A stretch of 64,000 nt of DNA from Alphaproteobacteria bacterium (GTDB lineage: Bacteria; Pseudomonadota; Alphaproteobacteria; Caulobacterales; Aquidulcibacteraceae): the NCBI GenBank assembly GCA_016124655.1, contig WGNI01000002.1, positions 1-64,000 on the forward strand, written 5' to 3'. This document shows positions 25,524 to 39,148 of this stretch, piece after piece. Position numbers and translations under genes: made by a program. The notes beneath the pieces were generated by a model. The model did no database searches and was not told the DNA's origin. It worked only from the letters and a program-made list of their open reading frames with translations. Position 1 is the first letter of the stretch; every line of letters starts with the position of its first letter.

Positions 25524-25813
25524 GGCGTTCTCCTCGGGGTAAAGCTGACTTCGAAGAGTTCGGTCAATTCCAGGCGGGCGATGAGGCGCGTCCAGGCGCG
25601 CTCCAGCCGCGATGCGCGCGTGATCGTTGCGGGGCGGCGCAGGCGCAGGCGATCGCCGAACGTCACGTGAATCGGCGCGCCGTGCACGCGCACGCGATCT
25701 CCTGGCGAGAGGACGGGTGCGCCGTCCAGCTCCACGTGCGCGTGCAGGCTTTCTTCGCTGTGCTCGATCTCGATCGTGCACATGGTGTCTTCGGTGCGCG
25801 CGGCGGCGATCAA
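25520..25813 (-). CDS. Small protein between puhC and acsF, function unknown
   Basis: Up to 97 residues. It begins at a TTG that overlaps the puhC stop (TTGA); an ATG at 25783 would give 87 residues ([13 protein letters not shown]). It has an acidic, beta-rich-looking first half ([22 protein letters not shown]) and a basic helical second half ([26 protein letters not shown]). No membrane span, signal or recognised motif. Four-base overlaps with both neighbours show it is a genuine member of the puh-acsF operon, so a role in cyclase or complex assembly is possible but only inferred. Confidence 0.75.
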   Translation of the reverse strand: MIAAARTEDTMCTIEIEHSEESLHAHVELDGAPVLSPGDRVRVHGAPIHVTFGDRLRLRRPATITRASRLERAWTRLIARLELTELFEVSFTPRRTP

Positions 25814-26268
25814 GAGGCGGCTCCCTGCGCGTAGAGAATTTCAGCAAACGCGCGGCGATTGTCGGCGCCGAAGGCGTTCAGCTCGACGATCTTGCCGGTT
25901 GCGAGATCTTGCAGCGCAAGCCGGCCGTTGGGCCATTCGGCGAGGCGAAATCCTGGTTCGTCGCCAATGCCGCGCATGCGCCGGTCGCGCGCCAGACCGC
26001 GCATCACGCCGCGGACGAATCCGCCTTCGCCGGGCGCTACGACATGCACGACACGCGCGCCGCTGTCTTCAGCGATGACGACGGAGCCGTCGGCGCCGTC
26101 CGCGAAGGTCAGATCGCGCGCAGCGAGCGGCGCGATGGTCTGCTCCGCGGCGGGCGCGCGCAGATTGATTTGCCGCGCCACGCCGGCGCCGACAATCGAC
26201 ACGCCGACGAGAACAGCTGCCGCAATCAGCGCTCCACGCGGGAAAGGTTGGCGATCAATGGCGCTCAT
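25810..26268 (-). CDS. puhC: Photosynthetic complex assembly protein PuhC
   Basis: Protein of 152 residues with one amino-terminal transmembrane anchor ([18 protein letters not shown]) and a periplasmic domain containing [56 protein letters not shown] and [18 protein letters not shown]. That pattern is the PuhC family, needed for efficient reaction-centre/LH1 assembly in Rhodobacter. It follows puhB after 21 bases. Confidence 0.93.
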   Translation of the reverse strand: MSAIDRQPFPRGALIAAAVLVGVSIVGAGVARQINLRAPAAEQTIAPLAARDLTFADGADGSVVIAEDSGARVVHVVAPGEGGFVRGVMRGLARDRRMRGIGDEPGFRLAEWPNGRLALQDLATGKIVELNAFGADNRRAFAEILYAQGAAS

Positions 26269-26289
26269 GACGCGGTTTCTCCTTTTGCA

Positions 26290-26931
26290 TCAGGCCGGCG
26301 CGAACGCGGCCTGCGCTGTCGGTTCCATGGTTTCAGGCGTGTTTGCCGCGCGGCGCGATGCAACGGCGCCGCGCAGAGCGTCAGTCAGCGCTTCAGCGGC
26401 GACTGCCGCGTCGGGCACGGCGCGCAGAGCCGGTTGCGGATTGACGAGCGCCCAGGGACGGGCATGCGGCCACAGCAGCAGATAGGCGATCTTGCTGGGC
26501 GCTGCGAGCGTCAGGGCGATGTCGCCCGTGCCATCCTTGAAGGCCTTCAGCGCGACGCCGTCGACGATCGAAAACGGAATGTTGATCGCCTTGGTCAGCG
26601 CCACGCCGAAGCGCAGCACAACGCGCTTTGAGGTGATCGTGTAGACCGTCGTGCGCGCATTCAGGGCCGCCAATCCGCAGATCAGCCCGAGCACAAGCGC
26701 TGCGGCGATGGCCACGGAGAGCACTGCCTGAAGCGCCGCGGGCGCGCCGCCGGACGACGCGGAAACGCCGGCCCAGACGGCGAGCAGCGCAAAATAGATC
26801 GCGACGGATCGCCCATGGAAGGCGCGTTGCGCCAGCGCGCGCCAATCCGGCGCGCCCTGCCACAATACGGTTTCGCCTTCCGGCAAGGTTTCGGGCAGTC
26901 CGTGAACAGGCTCGAAATCGTGCTCGCTCAT
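26290..26931 (-). CDS. puhB: Photosynthetic complex assembly protein PuhB
   Basis: Membrane protein of 213 residues with a bacterial PH-like domain. The family opening LPEGETVLWQGAPDWRALAQRAFH is followed by two to three hydrophobic helices and TVYTITSKRVVLRFGVALTKAINIPFS. PuhB acts as an assembly factor for the reaction centre in Rhodobacter. Its ATG overlaps the puhA stop by 4 bases. A polar tail after about residue 185 looks unconserved. Confidence 0.93.
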   Translation of the reverse strand: MSEHDFEPVHGLPETLPEGETVLWQGAPDWRALAQRAFHGRSVAIYFALLAVWAGVSASSGGAPAALQAVLSVAIAAALVLGLICGLAALNARTTVYTITSKRVVLRFGVALTKAINIPFSIVDGVALKAFKDGTGDIALTLAAPSKIAYLLLWPHARPWALVNPQPALRAVPDAAVAAEALTDALRGAVASRRAANTPETMEPTAQAAFAPA

Positions 26932-27698
26932 AGCCAGGGCTCCGAGCGCGCCGGCGTGGCGTAGAGAAGGCCGCCGCCGAAATACGCGCTGACGCGCTCT
27001 TCCTCATCGCGCGTGATCTGATCGGGATTGGCGAGGCTCGGCGCGCCGGCAAACTGACTGGCGAGCAAGGCGCCGATCTTGATGCGCTTGCGGCCTTTTT
27101 GGATGTCTGCGAGCGGCATCGGCGCCAGGACGCGTTTGCCGTTCACGTCGATCTCGAGATAGCGGATGAGGTATTCGGCGCGATCGACCCAGACATCTTT
27201 CACCGTGCCGGCAACGACATTGTCGGCGCCGACAACGGGCATGCCGCGCGGATCGGGGTCGCGCTTATCGAGATAATAGTCCTCCGCGACGCGCAGCGGC
27301 GCAATCCGGGGGGCGCCATGCATCATAACATCCGGCGCTTTCGCGCGCTCTGCGTATGAGGCCGGTCCAATTCCGGACTGGAGAGGATCGCCGGCCGGTT
27401 CGATCGGAGAGCCGGCCCACGGCGCGGTGCGCCGCGCGTTGAACGTGCGCGCATCGCGGGTGGCGTTCGGCTTGACGACTTGGCCGCCGCTGTGCGGCAG
27501 CACGAATGTCTTCGGCCGCGCGGTGAACAAGAAACCGCTTGCGGGCTCAAGCCGCCCGCTGACGTCGTCTTCCAGAGGATAGCCTTCGCGGCGATCCTCT
27601 CTGCGCAGATAGATGATCAGCCCCAGGAAGAACGCCCAGAAGGCGTACAGCACCCACTCGGTGACATCGAGGCCGCCATTGTAGACTTGATCCGGCAT
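26928..27698 (-). CDS. puhA: Photosynthetic reaction centre H subunit
   Basis: H subunit of the reaction centre, 256 residues: one amino-terminal transmembrane helix (WVLYAFWAFFLGLIIYLRREDRR pattern) and a cytoplasmic PRC-barrel domain. Family signatures are REGYPLEDD, PKTFVLPHSGG, YLDKRDPDPRGMPVVGAD and VKDVWVDRAEYLIRYLEID. I chose ATG 27698, preceded by ggaggac; the frame is open further upstream, but that sequence reads over lhaA. First gene of puhABC in the leftward superoperon. Confidence 0.96.
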   Translation of the reverse strand: MPDQVYNGGLDVTEWVLYAFWAFFLGLIIYLRREDRREGYPLEDDVSGRLEPASGFLFTARPKTFVLPHSGGQVVKPNATRDARTFNARRTAPWAGSPIEPAGDPLQSGIGPASYAERAKAPDVMMHGAPRIAPLRVAEDYYLDKRDPDPRGMPVVGADNVVAGTVKDVWVDRAEYLIRYLEIDVNGKRVLAPMPLADIQKGRKRIKIGALLASQFAGAPSLANPDQITRDEEERVSAYFGGGLLYATPARSEPWL

Positions 27699-27718
27699 TG
27701 TCCGTCCTCCGTTGGACT

Positions 27719-29152
27719 TCAGCTGGGAAAATCCGCCAAGCCAAACTTGGCGGTCCGTTGAACATTTGCGCCGCCGCGCAAGCGTGCGAGCGGCCCGATC
27801 GCGACGATGGCCGCGAAGATGAGTGCGATTTCGATGTGGTAGACGAAAACATATCCGGCTGCGGGCGCATTCAGCGCGGCGCCGAAGACGTTGGCGGCCG
27901 CGAGGTCGCCAAAGATGTCGCGCATGCCGCCGCCGATCGCGATCGCTGCGCCGGCTGCGGTGGCTTGCACCGCGCCCCAGGCGCCGAGCGCAAGACCGGC
28001 CTGATCTTCGCGGGCCAAATTCATCGCGGCGTTCAGCGTGCCGACTGCAAACAGACCGCCGCCAAAGCCGACGCCGATCACGCCGGCGCAGAACAGAAGC
28101 GGCGACCCGATCGCGCCCGCCAGGACCACTACGGAAAATGACGCGACGCCCGCGACCGCGCCGACGCCCGCGTGGCGGTGCGGTTCGCCGCCGCGACCCA
28201 AGCCGCGCGCCGCCAACGCAAATCCAGCAAGCATGCCGGCCGCCCACAAAGCAGTAAGGCCCGTCGTTGCGCCGACGGACAAGCCCAGCACCTGTGCGCC
28301 GTAAGGCTCAAGCAACACGTCCTGCATGGAAAAGCCCGCTGCGCCCAATCCGACGGCGGCCAACAAGCGCTGCGCGCCGGGACGGGCGGCGAAAGCGTCC
28401 CATTCGTCGCGGAAGGATGGCCGCGTCCGCGCGGGAGAGGTCAGTGCGGCGTTGCGCACCTCTTGTTTCCAGAGCGCGATCAGGTTCAGCGCCATGGTGG
28501 CGACGGCGGCGCCTTGGATGACCTGGATGAGGCGCAGCGCGCTGAAGTCCGAGAGGAGCCAACCCAGAATCGTGGCGCTGATCAGCATGCCGACCAGCAG
28601 CATCACGTAGAGGAGCGCAACGACGCGCGGCCGTGCGTGATCGGGCGCAAGATCGGCTGCAAGCGCGAGGCCCGCGGTTTGCGTGGTGTGCATGCCGACG
28701 CCGACAAGCAGGAACGCCAGCGCTGCCGCAATGTGGCCGACATAGATCGGGCCGTGGGTGTCGCCGGAGAGGATCAACAGCGCGAACGGCATGATGGCGA
28801 AGCCGCCGAATTGCAGCATCGAGCCGAACCAGATGTACGGGCCGCGCCGCCAACCCAACACGGAGCGATGTTGATCCGATTTGTGGCCGATCAGGGCGCG
28901 CAGGGGCGCGAACACCAAAGGCAGGGACACCATCGCGGCGACCAGCCAGGTCGGGATGCCCATCTCCACGATCATCACGCGATTGAGCGTGCCGGTGAGC
29001 AACACCGCGGCCATGCCGACAGAGATTTGAAACAGCGCCAGGCGCAACAAGCGTCGCAACGGCAATTCGCGCGTCGCCGCATCGGCGAACGGCAGCAGCC
29101 GAGCCGCAAATTGGCGCCACGTCATGGGCGTCGGTGGCGCGGCTTGCTTCAT
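27719..29152 (-). CDS. lhaA: Light-harvesting 1 assembly protein LhaA
   Basis: Major-facilitator-like membrane protein of the BCH/PucC family, 477 residues with about twelve hydrophobic segments. Typical segments are FQISVGMAAVLLTGTLNRVM, HKSDQHRSVLGWRRGPYIW, GVGMHTTQTAGLALAADL and FSMQDVLLEPYGAQVLG. LhaA is needed for LH1 assembly in Rhodobacter, perhaps by delivering pigment. It starts at ATG 29152, overlapping the bchM stop (ATGA). A second PucC-family gene lies at 41567. Confidence 0.94.
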   Translation of the reverse strand: MKQAAPPTPMTWRQFAARLLPFADAATRELPLRRLLRLALFQISVGMAAVLLTGTLNRVMIVEMGIPTWLVAAMVSLPLVFAPLRALIGHKSDQHRSVLGWRRGPYIWFGSMLQFGGFAIMPFALLILSGDTHGPIYVGHIAAALAFLLVGVGMHTTQTAGLALAADLAPDHARPRVVALLYVMLLVGMLISATILGWLLSDFSALRLIQVIQGAAVATMALNLIALWKQEVRNAALTSPARTRPSFRDEWDAFAARPGAQRLLAAVGLGAAGFSMQDVLLEPYGAQVLGLSVGATTGLTALWAAGMLAGFALAARGLGRGGEPHRHAGVGAVAGVASFSVVVLAGAIGSPLLFCAGVIGVGFGGGLFAVGTLNAAMNLAREDQAGLALGAWGAVQATAAGAAIAIGGGMRDIFGDLAAANVFGAALNAPAAGYVFVYHIEIALIFAAIVAIGPLARLRGGANVQRTAKFGLADFPS

Positions 29153-29874
29153 CCGCGCGTCAGCTCCATGGCGTGCGACACGTAAAAGCCGCTGACGATG
29201 CGGGCGCTGCGTCCGATCGACCAGCCGGCCAGCGCCGGGGTCGCGGCGATCTGGCGGCGCATGTCGCCTTCGCCGACCGGTTCGATCGCGGGCGCGCGGT
29301 CTCCGCGCGGGAAGAATTTTCCCGCCGCGTGCATCAGCGCCAACGCCGGCGTGCGCGGCGCGAATGTGAACAGGATGGACGAACGCGTGCGCTGCGCCAG
29401 CGCGGACAGCGCGCGCAGGATTTCGTAGCGCGGATAGTGGATCAGCGAATCCATCGCCACAGCGTGATCAAACGCGCCGAAACGCGCGTCGAGCATGTCG
29501 CCCACGTGGAAGCTGAGCGTGTCCGGGCCGAGCGCGTCAGGTGCGCGCTTGCGCGCGATGTCGATAAGGCTCGCAGACACGTCCACGCCCGTCACGCGCG
29601 CGCCGCGGCGGCTGGCCTCGACCGACAGCGCGCCCGTGCCGCAGCCGGCGTCGAGCACGGCGGCGCTGTTCAAGGTTTGCGGCAGCCAGCTCAGCAGCGT
29701 CGCGCGCATCTGGTCGCGGCCGGCGCGCACGGTTTCGCGGATGCGGCTGACCGGCGCGTCGGAGGTCAATTGCGTCCACGCGTCGAGCGCGGTGCGATCG
29801 AAATAGGCCTCCAGCTTGCTGCGGCGCGCCTCGTAGGGGCCGGTCAGGGAGGCGTTGTGGGGGGCAGCGCTCAT
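29149..29874 (-). CDS. bchM: Mg-protoporphyrin IX O-methyltransferase BchM
   Basis: SAM-dependent methyltransferase of 241 residues that makes Mg-protoporphyrin monomethyl ester, the AcsF substrate. The SAM motif is AAVLDAGCGTGALSVEASRRG, near residue 72, followed by VTGVDVSASLIDIAR. The amino-terminal FDRTALDAWTQLTSDAPVSRIR is typical of BchM. Its ATG lies directly after the bchL stop, with no spacer. Confidence 0.95.
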   Translation of the reverse strand: MSAAPHNASLTGPYEARRSKLEAYFDRTALDAWTQLTSDAPVSRIRETVRAGRDQMRATLLSWLPQTLNSAAVLDAGCGTGALSVEASRRGARVTGVDVSASLIDIARKRAPDALGPDTLSFHVGDMLDARFGAFDHAVAMDSLIHYPRYEILRALSALAQRTRSSILFTFAPRTPALALMHAAGKFFPRGDRAPAIEPVGEGDMRRQIAATPALAGWSIGRSARIVSGFYVSHAMELTRG

Positions 29875-30774
<900 letters not shown>

Positions 30775-30783
30775 TCAATATCC

Positions 30784-33700
30784 TCACGCTGCGGGGGCAG
30801 CGATGCCTTCCAAATGATCTTCGAGGTCGTCGCTGGCGTCGCGCAGCGCATCGAGCGTGGCTTCGTCCGGCGCCCAATAGCTGCGTGCGTGCGCTTCAAG
30901 GAGCCGATTGGCCATGCGTGCGGAGGCCTTCGGGTTCAGCGCCGCGAGGCGTTTGCGCATCGCCTCATCGAGCACGTAGGTTTCGCTGATGCGTTGATAA
31001 ATCCATGGCGCGACCTGCGCGGTCGTCGCTGACCAGCCCATGGTATTGGTCACGTGCGCCTCGATCTGGCGCACGCCTTCATAGCCGTGGCTGAGCAGGC
31101 CTTCATACCAGCGCGGATTGAGCATGCGCGTGTGGGTTTCCAGCGCCACCTGCTCGGCCAGCGTGCGCACTTTGCAATCGCCCAAAGTCGCGTCGCCGAT
31201 ATAGACGGGAACCGCTGCGCCGCGGGCGCGCTGCACCGCGCGGCTGACCCCGCCCAAGGCGTCGACATAGTGATCGATGGTGGTGACGCCGAGTTCGACG
31301 GATTCCAGGTTCTGGTAGGTGAAATCCACGCCCTTCAGGATCGAGCGGATCAGCTTGGACTGGCGGATGGCGCGGCCGGCGCGGTTATAGGCGTAGCATT
31401 TGCGATTTTCGAAGGCGTCGGCGAGTTCGTCTTCTTCGCTCCAGCAGCCGTTCTCGATCATCTGATTGACGTTGGCGCCATACGCGCCGTCGGCGTTCGA
31501 GAACACGCGCAGCGCAGCGGTCTCGAGATCGCAACCATGTTGCGCCTGCAAGGCGAGCGCGTGTTTGCGGATGTAATTGCTGTCCAATGGTTCGTCGGCG
31601 CTGGCGGCGAGGAACGCCGCTTCGGCGAGCATCTTGGTCTGCAGCGCCAACAGATCGCGACAGATGCCGGACAGCGTCATCACCACGTCGATGCGTGGGC
31701 GCCCGAGTTCGGCGAGCGGAATCAGTTCCGCGCCGCACAGGCGGCCGTAGGAATCAAATCGCGGCCGGGCGCCGATCAGCGCGAGCGCCTGCGCCATCGG
31801 TGCGCCTTCGCTCTTGAGATTGTCGGAGCCCCACAAAACGAGCGCAACAGATTCAGGGTAGGTCTTCTGGTCTTGCGCGTGGCGGGCAAGCACGCTGGCG
31901 GCCTGACGCGCGCCGTCATGCAGCGCCACCGCGCTTGGAATGCGGAATGGGTCAAACCCGTGCATGTTGCGGCCCGTCGGCAGCACGGCGGGCGTGCGGA
32001 CAAGATCGCCGCCGGGCGCAGGGCGGATATAGCCGCCATCGAGCGCGCGCAGCACGGCCGGCAATTCGCTGTCGGTCGCAAGCGCTGCGTTGATCGGCTG
32101 CAAGCTGCGCAAGGCGGCGGTCAGCGCACTCGACTTTTTGCCCGCGCGGCCGGCAGCCTGTTCGGGCGTTGCGCCGGCGGCGAGCGCTTCGGCGGCTGCG
32201 CGTGGAATGGCGTCGCCGCGGCCTTCCGCGATCGCCAGCAGCAGATCGGCGCGTTCCTGTGCGCTTGGCGGCGCGCCGATCGTATGCAGACCGGCGGGGA
32301 TGAGCGTGGCTTCGATGTCCGCGATTTCGGTTTCGAAGGCGCGGATCCAGGCGTCGCCGTCATTGTGTTGCGCGGCCGCGGCGCTGAGATTGATCTCTTG
32401 CGCCCGCGCGCAGATTTGGTCGCGCAGAGTCTCGTCGCTGCGGTCGCGATCCCAGCGCGCGATGAGCGCCTTCAAATCCTGCAGGCCTTGATAGAGACCC
32501 GCCTTCGCCAGCGGCGGGGTGAGATAGGTGATCAGCGTCGCGGCCGAGCGGCGCTTGGCGATCATGCCTTCGGTGGGATTGTTGGCGGCGTAGAGATAGA
32601 CATTCGGCGCATCGCCGATGAGTCGATCCGGCCAGTCCGCGCCGGAAAGCCCGACCTGCTTGCCCGGCATGAATTCCAGCGCGCCGTGGGTGCCGAAGTG
32701 CAAGAGCGCGTGGGCGCCGAAATCTTCGCGCAGCCAGCGATAGAAGGCGGAGAAGGCGTGGGTCGGCGCGAAGGTCTTTTCGAACATCAGGCGCATCGGA
32801 TCGCCTTCGATGCCGAATGCGGGCTGCAGGCCGACAAAGACATTGCCGAAGCGTGCGCCGAGAATGAAGAGATCGCGGCCGTCGGTGAGATGGCGTCCGG
32901 GCGCTGGGCCCCATTGCGCCTCGATTTCGGCGAGATGCGGTTCGCGCCGCACATGATCTTCCGCGGAGATTCGCGCGTGCACGTTGGCGTCGGTTCCGTA
33001 CCGTTGCGCGGTTCCGTTCAGGATTGCGTCACGCAACGCATCGACATCGCGGGGCGCATCAACCGTGTAGCCCTCGGCCTTCAGCGCGCGCAGCGTGTTC
33101 AAGAGCGAAGCGAACACCGAGAGATAAGCCGCTGATCCGGCGGCGCCGGCGTTGGGCGGGAAGTTGAACAGAACGATTCCGACCTTGCGGTCACGCCGCG
33201 CGGTTTGGCGCAAAGCGACGAGCTTGGCGGTGCGCGCAGCGAGCATTTCGGCGCGCTCAGGACAAGCGCGCATCAAGGAGGCGTCGCGTCCAGGCTGAAA
33301 CACACAACCGCGCGTGCACCCCGTGCATGGCTGGCCTGACCCGTCGGAGCGTCCGCCGAACACGATCGGCGCGGTTGCGCCGTCCAGTTCCGGAATGGCC
33401 ACCATGATGGTGGATTCCACCGGCGAAAGGCCTGCGCTGGATGCGCCCCAGCGCTCCAGCGATTGAAACTCAAGCGGCTGCGCGGAGATATAGGGCACGT
33501 CGAGCGCGGCCAAACATTCTTCGGCCGCGGCGGCGTCGTTGTAGGCAGGCCCGCCGACGAGCGAGAAGCCGGCCAACGAAATCACTGCATCAACGCAGGC
33601 TTTGCCGTCGCGCACGAAATAGGCGTCGATCGCGGGGCGCGCATCGAGGCCCGTCGCGAAGGCTGGAATAACGCGAAGACCCTTGGCCTCCAGCGCATCG

Positions 33701-34509
33701 ATGACGCCGTCATAGTGGCCGGCATCTTCCGCCAGCACATAGGAGCGCAAGAGGACCAGACCCACTGTGCCGCGTGCGCCGGCATGGGCGCCGGGCAGGC
33801 TCTCAACGCGCTCGACGATCTTGCCGGCGGCGCGGGGATGGTAGAGCCCGACATCGGGATAGGCGCGGGGCGGCGCGGCGCTGACGTCTTCCACCAGAGC
33901 GCGGCGCGCGCCTTGCGCGTAGCGGCCGGCGAGAAACCGCACCATGTCGGCGACGTTGTCGGGCGAGCCCGACAGCCAATATTGCATGGTCAGGAAGTAT
34001 GCGCGCAGATCCTGCGCGCCGCCGGGAATGAAGCGCAGGATGCGCGAGATGCGGCGCAGCATCGTCATCTGGCCTGCGCCGGAGCTGCCGGTCTTCGATC
34101 CGCGTAGCCGCTTCAACAGCGCGATGGGACCTTTTTGTCCTGCGTCCATATGGAAGCCGCCCAGGCGCGTCAGCCGGATCACTTCGCCGGCGGACAGCGC
34201 GCCGACGATGGCGTCGCACTTGTCGCGGCGCGCCTGCAGCGCCGGCAGCACCGCTTGGATGTGGTCCTCCATGAACAACATCGTGGCGATGATGATGTCG
34301 GCGGAGCCGATATCGTCGAGGCATGCATCGAGCGCTGAGCGGTTGTCCGCCCAATCGGAGGCCGCGTGCAGGCGCAGGCGCAGGCCGGGAATTTCTTCCG
34401 CGAGCGCGGTTTCCGCGCGGCGCACGACGGCTGCGAGGTGATTGTCCAGCGTGACAATCACCACGCGGAGCGGTTCGCTCTCAGCGCGCGAAATGGCTCT
34501 TTGCGTCAT
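30784..34509 (-). CDS. bchH: Magnesium chelatase subunit H
   Basis: Porphyrin-binding catalytic subunit of Mg-chelatase, 1241 residues, the usual size. Recognised segments: [92 protein letters not shown] and a carboxyl WWxAT-type segment ([16 protein letters not shown]). I chose ATG 34509 ([16 protein letters not shown]), which lies inside the end of bchB; the reading frame stays open further upstream over bchB. Works with BchI and BchD, which lie about 25 kb away in the other arm. Confidence 0.96.
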   Translation of the reverse strand: MTQRAISRAESEPLRVVIVTLDNHLAAVVRRAETALAEEIPGLRLRLHAASDWADNRSALDACLDDIGSADIIIATMLFMEDHIQAVLPALQARRDKCDAIVGALSAGEVIRLTRLGGFHMDAGQKGPIALLKRLRGSKTGSSGAGQMTMLRRISRILRFIPGGAQDLRAYFLTMQYWLSGSPDNVADMVRFLAGRYAQGARRALVEDVSAAPPRAYPDVGLYHPRAAGKIVERVESLPGAHAGARGTVGLVLLRSYVLAEDAGHYDGVIDALEAKGLRVIPAFATGLDARPAIDAYFVRDGKACVDAVISLAGFSLVGGPAYNDAAAAEECLAALDVPYISAQPLEFQSLERWGASSAGLSPVESTIMVAIPELDGATAPIVFGGRSDGSGQPCTGCTRGCVFQPGRDASLMRACPERAEMLAARTAKLVALRQTARRDRKVGIVLFNFPPNAGAAGSAAYLSVFASLLNTLRALKAEGYTVDAPRDVDALRDAILNGTAQRYGTDANVHARISAEDHVRREPHLAEIEAQWGPAPGRHLTDGRDLFILGARFGNVFVGLQPAFGIEGDPMRLMFEKTFAPTHAFSAFYRWLREDFGAHALLHFGTHGALEFMPGKQVGLSGADWPDRLIGDAPNVYLYAANNPTEGMIAKRRSAATLITYLTPPLAKAGLYQGLQDLKALIARWDRDRSDETLRDQICARAQEINLSAAAAQHNDGDAWIRAFETEIADIEATLIPAGLHTIGAPPSAQERADLLLAIAEGRGDAIPRAAAEALAAGATPEQAAGRAGKKSSALTAALRSLQPINAALATDSELPAVLRALDGGYIRPAPGGDLVRTPAVLPTGRNMHGFDPFRIPSAVALHDGARQAASVLARHAQDQKTYPESVALVLWGSDNLKSEGAPMAQALALIGARPRFDSYGRLCGAELIPLAELGRPRIDVVMTLSGICRDLLALQTKMLAEAAFLAASADEPLDSNYIRKHALALQAQHGCDLETAALRVFSNADGAYGANVNQMIENGCWSEEDELADAFENRKCYAYNRAGRAIRQSKLIRSILKGVDFTYQNLESVELGVTTIDHYVDALGGVSRAVQRARGAAVPVYIGDATLGDCKVRTLAEQVALETHTRMLNPRWYEGLLSHGYEGVRQIEAHVTNTMGWSATTAQVAPWIYQRISETYVLDEAMRKRLAALNPKASARMANRLLEAHARSYWAPDEATLDALRDASDDLEDHLEGIAAPAA

Positions 34510-36016
34510 ACAAAGTCTCGATGTGAATGACAGACAGCCCGCGTTCGACCGCAAAGCGCTCGGTGTTTCGGCGCGCCTTGCCGCGCACGAAGAAGGGAAT
34601 TTTCGAAAGCTCCTTTTCAGCGTCCGCGGACCAGGCGATGTCGCCTGCCGCCGGCGCGGCGGCGGGCACAGGTTGCGGCGCTGGCGTTGCGGCGAGGTGC
34701 GAGGGGCCCGCGCCGTCGTGAAACTCGAAGTCATCGCGGAACATGGCGAGGAGGTGTTCTTCCAGTCCCATGACGAGGGGATGCACCCAGGTGTCGAAAA
34801 TGACGTTGGCGCCTTCGAAGCCCATCTGAGGCGCATAGCGCGCGGGATAATCCTGGACATGCGCTGGCGCCGAGATCACCGCGCAGGCGATGCCGAGCCG
34901 CTTGGCGATGTGGCGCTCCATCTGCGTGCCAAGCACAAGCTCGGGCTGCAGATCGGCGATGGCGGCCTCCACTTCGAGATAATCATCGGTGATCAGCGCA
35001 GTGAGTCCCAGCGCTTCAGCGCACGCGCGGACATCGCGCGCGAGTTCGCGGGAGTACGAGCCAAGGCCGACAACTTCGAAGCCCAGTTCGTCCCGCGCGA
35101 TGCGGGCGGCAGCGATGGCGTGCCCGCCGTCGCCAAAGATGAAGACGCGCTTGCCCGTGAGGTAATTGGAATCGACCGAGCGCGACCACCAAGGCAGGCG
35201 CGCGTCTCCAAACGATCTGTTCGCAGGATCGATTCCGGCGAGCGCTGCGAGTTCGGCGATGAAGTCGGCTGTGGCCTGCTGGCCGATGGGCATGGTGCGG
35301 ATGATTTTCTGGCCATGCGTGCGTTCCAGATAGCGCGCGGCGGTTTCCGCGATTTCGGGATAGAGCACGATGGAGCAATCGGCGTCGGGCAGGCGCGCGA
35401 GATCGGCGGGCGAAGCGCCCAGGGGCGCGACGACGTTCACGTCGATGTCGAGTGCTGCAAGGATTTTGCACACCTCCGCCACGTCGTCGCGGTGACGGAA
35501 GCCCAGCGCTGTCGGTCCCAGAATATTGCAGCTGAAGCGCGCGCCCGGCGGTTTCGGCGTGCGGGGCGCGTCGGTCTTGGGCGCAAACGCGCGCACCAAT
35601 TGGTAGAAGGTCTCCGCTGCGCCCCAATTTTCCTTCTTCTGGTAGGATGGCAGATCGAGCGCAATGACCGGCGCGGGCAGCCCAAGCGCATGCGCAAGGC
35701 CGCTCGGATTATCCTGGATCAATTCGCCTGTGCACGACGCGCACACCAGCAGCGCTTCCGGTTGAAAGCGGGCATAGGCGTCGCGCACGGCGTCGGAAAA
35801 CAATTGCGCGGTGTCGCCGCCGAGATCGCGGGCCTGAAACGTCGTGAAGGTGACGGGCGGACGCGCATTGCGGCGCTCGATCATCGTGAACAGCAGGTCG
35901 GCGTAGGTGTCGCCTTGCGGCGCATGCAGCACCAAGTGCACGCCGCGCATCCCTGTGGCGATGCGCATGGCGCCCACGTGAGGCGGTCCTTCATAGGTCC
36001 ACACGCTCAATTGCAT
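34481..36016 (-). CDS. bchB: Protochlorophyllide reductase subunit B
   Basis: NifK-like subunit of DPOR, 511 residues, forming the BchN2B2 tetramer that reduces ring D of protochlorophyllide. Asp36, the known oxygen ligand of the NB-cluster, is present in [12 protein letters not shown]. The cysteine segment is [15 protein letters not shown]. The carboxyl end has the extra small domain shared with BchZ ([21 protein letters not shown]). It starts at ATG 36016, 4 bases after bchN. Confidence 0.96.
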   Translation of the reverse strand: MQLSVWTYEGPPHVGAMRIATGMRGVHLVLHAPQGDTYADLLFTMIERRNARPPVTFTTFQARDLGGDTAQLFSDAVRDAYARFQPEALLVCASCTGELIQDNPSGLAHALGLPAPVIALDLPSYQKKENWGAAETFYQLVRAFAPKTDAPRTPKPPGARFSCNILGPTALGFRHRDDVAEVCKILAALDIDVNVVAPLGASPADLARLPDADCSIVLYPEIAETAARYLERTHGQKIIRTMPIGQQATADFIAELAALAGIDPANRSFGDARLPWWSRSVDSNYLTGKRVFIFGDGGHAIAAARIARDELGFEVVGLGSYSRELARDVRACAEALGLTALITDDYLEVEAAIADLQPELVLGTQMERHIAKRLGIACAVISAPAHVQDYPARYAPQMGFEGANVIFDTWVHPLVMGLEEHLLAMFRDDFEFHDGAGPSHLAATPAPQPVPAAAPAAGDIAWSADAEKELSKIPFFVRGKARRNTERFAVERGLSVIHIETLYDAKSHFAR

Positions 36017-36020
36017 GGCC

Positions 36021-37921
<1,901 letters not shown>

Positions 37922-37982
37922 GGCGTGCCTCCAAGGGTGCGACATTCGCGCACCAGAAACCGTACGCCTCCGCCTGGAAGAG

Positions 37983-38016
37983 TGTCAAGAAAATGGAACG
38001 TCCAAAAATTTGGACA
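37983..38016. promoter_or_regulatory. Tandem degenerate PpsR sites between bchF and ppaA
   Basis: Two overlapping operator-like palindromes, each with one changed base: TGT-N12-ACG at 37983-38000 and CGT-N12-ACA at 37999-38016. The second has a strongly symmetric core, CCAAAAATTTGG. They lie in the 298-base divergent region upstream of bchF (leftward) and ppaA (rightward), so one operator block could control both superoperons. A looser match (CGT-N13-ACA) starts at 38077. The rest of the region shows no gene. Confidence 0.6.
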
Positions 38017-38219
38017 GATGCGCGCTTTCCGCGAAATTGTTGTGGCGCCGATTTGAAAGTGCGCTTAACCTGAGACCGTCCGTCGCAGTCGGACAATACA
38101 AACATGGCTGCAGCGGGGAGGAATCGTCCGGATCGAGGGGGCGCTTTCGATTCGGGAGAGCCGCGGATGCGGGGGCGCGCGACCACATCAAGCCCCGCTC
38201 GGAAGGAAGGACGCCACCC

Positions 38220-39110
38220 ATGGCTACTCTTCCGGTCACGCCACGTTTTGACCTCTGCGGGGAAGAGTCCGGGCTATCGCGATCGCTTCGTCGCGACCGG
38301 ACGTTGCGCAGTGAACCCGCTCGTCCCGAGACCGGGGCGCGCGATCGTCTGACCCGCGTCGTTGAAGGCGAAATCATTCCCAAGCTGATGCTGGCGCACC
38401 GCGCCCTCAGCTCCGGCGCGTTCGAGAGAGACTCTCGTTACGACGTGCTGGGTCCTGAAACGATTGAACAATTCGCCCAATTGGCGCTGTCCTCCACGCA
38501 AGACACCCTGCTCGCGGTGGTCGGAAACCTGCTGCAGCGCGGGACGCCGATGGAGGCGATCTATCTCGACCTGCTGGCGCCGGCGGCGCGCCTGCTCGGC
38601 GAATATTGGCTGGAGGATCTGGCCACGTTCTCGGACGTGACGATCGCGCTGAGTCGCATGCAGCAGATCGTCCACGAGCTGAGCCTGCATGGTCCCGCGG
38701 TCGACGGCCCGGGCCCGCACGGGCGGTCCGCGCTGTTCGCTCCCTCGCCTGGGGAGCAGCACACGTTTGGGTTGTCCATCCTGGAAGAGTTCTTCCGCCG
38801 GTCAGGCTGGCGGACCTGGATGGAGCCCTCAGGCGATCCCGCTGAAGTCATCCAGGCGGCGATGTCCCATCATTTTGACGTTTTTGGAGTCAGCATCAGC
38901 TGTCAGGACAGACTTGCGGAGTTGCCGGGCTTGATTATGTCAGTCCGGCAAGCGTCAAGGAATAGTGACATTGTTGTGTTAGTTGGCGGGCGGCTGCTCA
39001 CCGAGCGGCCCCGCCTGGCGGAAGAGGTAGGCGCGGACGGGATGACGACAGACGCCAAGCAGGCCGTTCTTATGGCCGAAGGGGCGGTGAGGCAGATCGC
39101 ACGCAACTAG
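38220..39110 (+). CDS. ppaA: PpaA/AerR, B12-binding photosynthesis regulator
   Basis: Cobalamin-binding antirepressor family (PpaA/AerR), 296 residues. A helical region (LALSSTQDTLLAVVGNLLQRG and AARLLGEYWLEDLATFSDVT) precedes a B12-binding Rossmann domain with the histidine segment GEQHTFGLSILEEFFRRSGW and the strands FDVFGVSISCQDRLAEL, IVVLVGGRLL. In Rhodobacter AerR binds B12 after light exposure and modulates CrtJ/PpsR binding. I chose ATG 38220 behind aaggaagg; the upstream open frame crosses the operator region. ppsR follows. Confidence 0.92.
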   Translation: MATLPVTPRFDLCGEESGLSRSLRRDRTLRSEPARPETGARDRLTRVVEGEIIPKLMLAHRALSSGAFERDSRYDVLGPETIEQFAQLALSSTQDTLLAVVGNLLQRGTPMEAIYLDLLAPAARLLGEYWLEDLATFSDVTIALSRMQQIVHELSLHGPAVDGPGPHGRSALFAPSPGEQHTFGLSILEEFFRRSGWRTWMEPSGDPAEVIQAAMSHHFDVFGVSISCQDRLAELPGLIMSVRQASRNSDIVVLVGGRLLTERPRLAEEVGADGMTTDAKQAVLMAEGAVRQIARN

Positions 39111-39148
39111 GGACAGCGCCGCTCCGAACGGTGGGCATTGCGGGTTCG

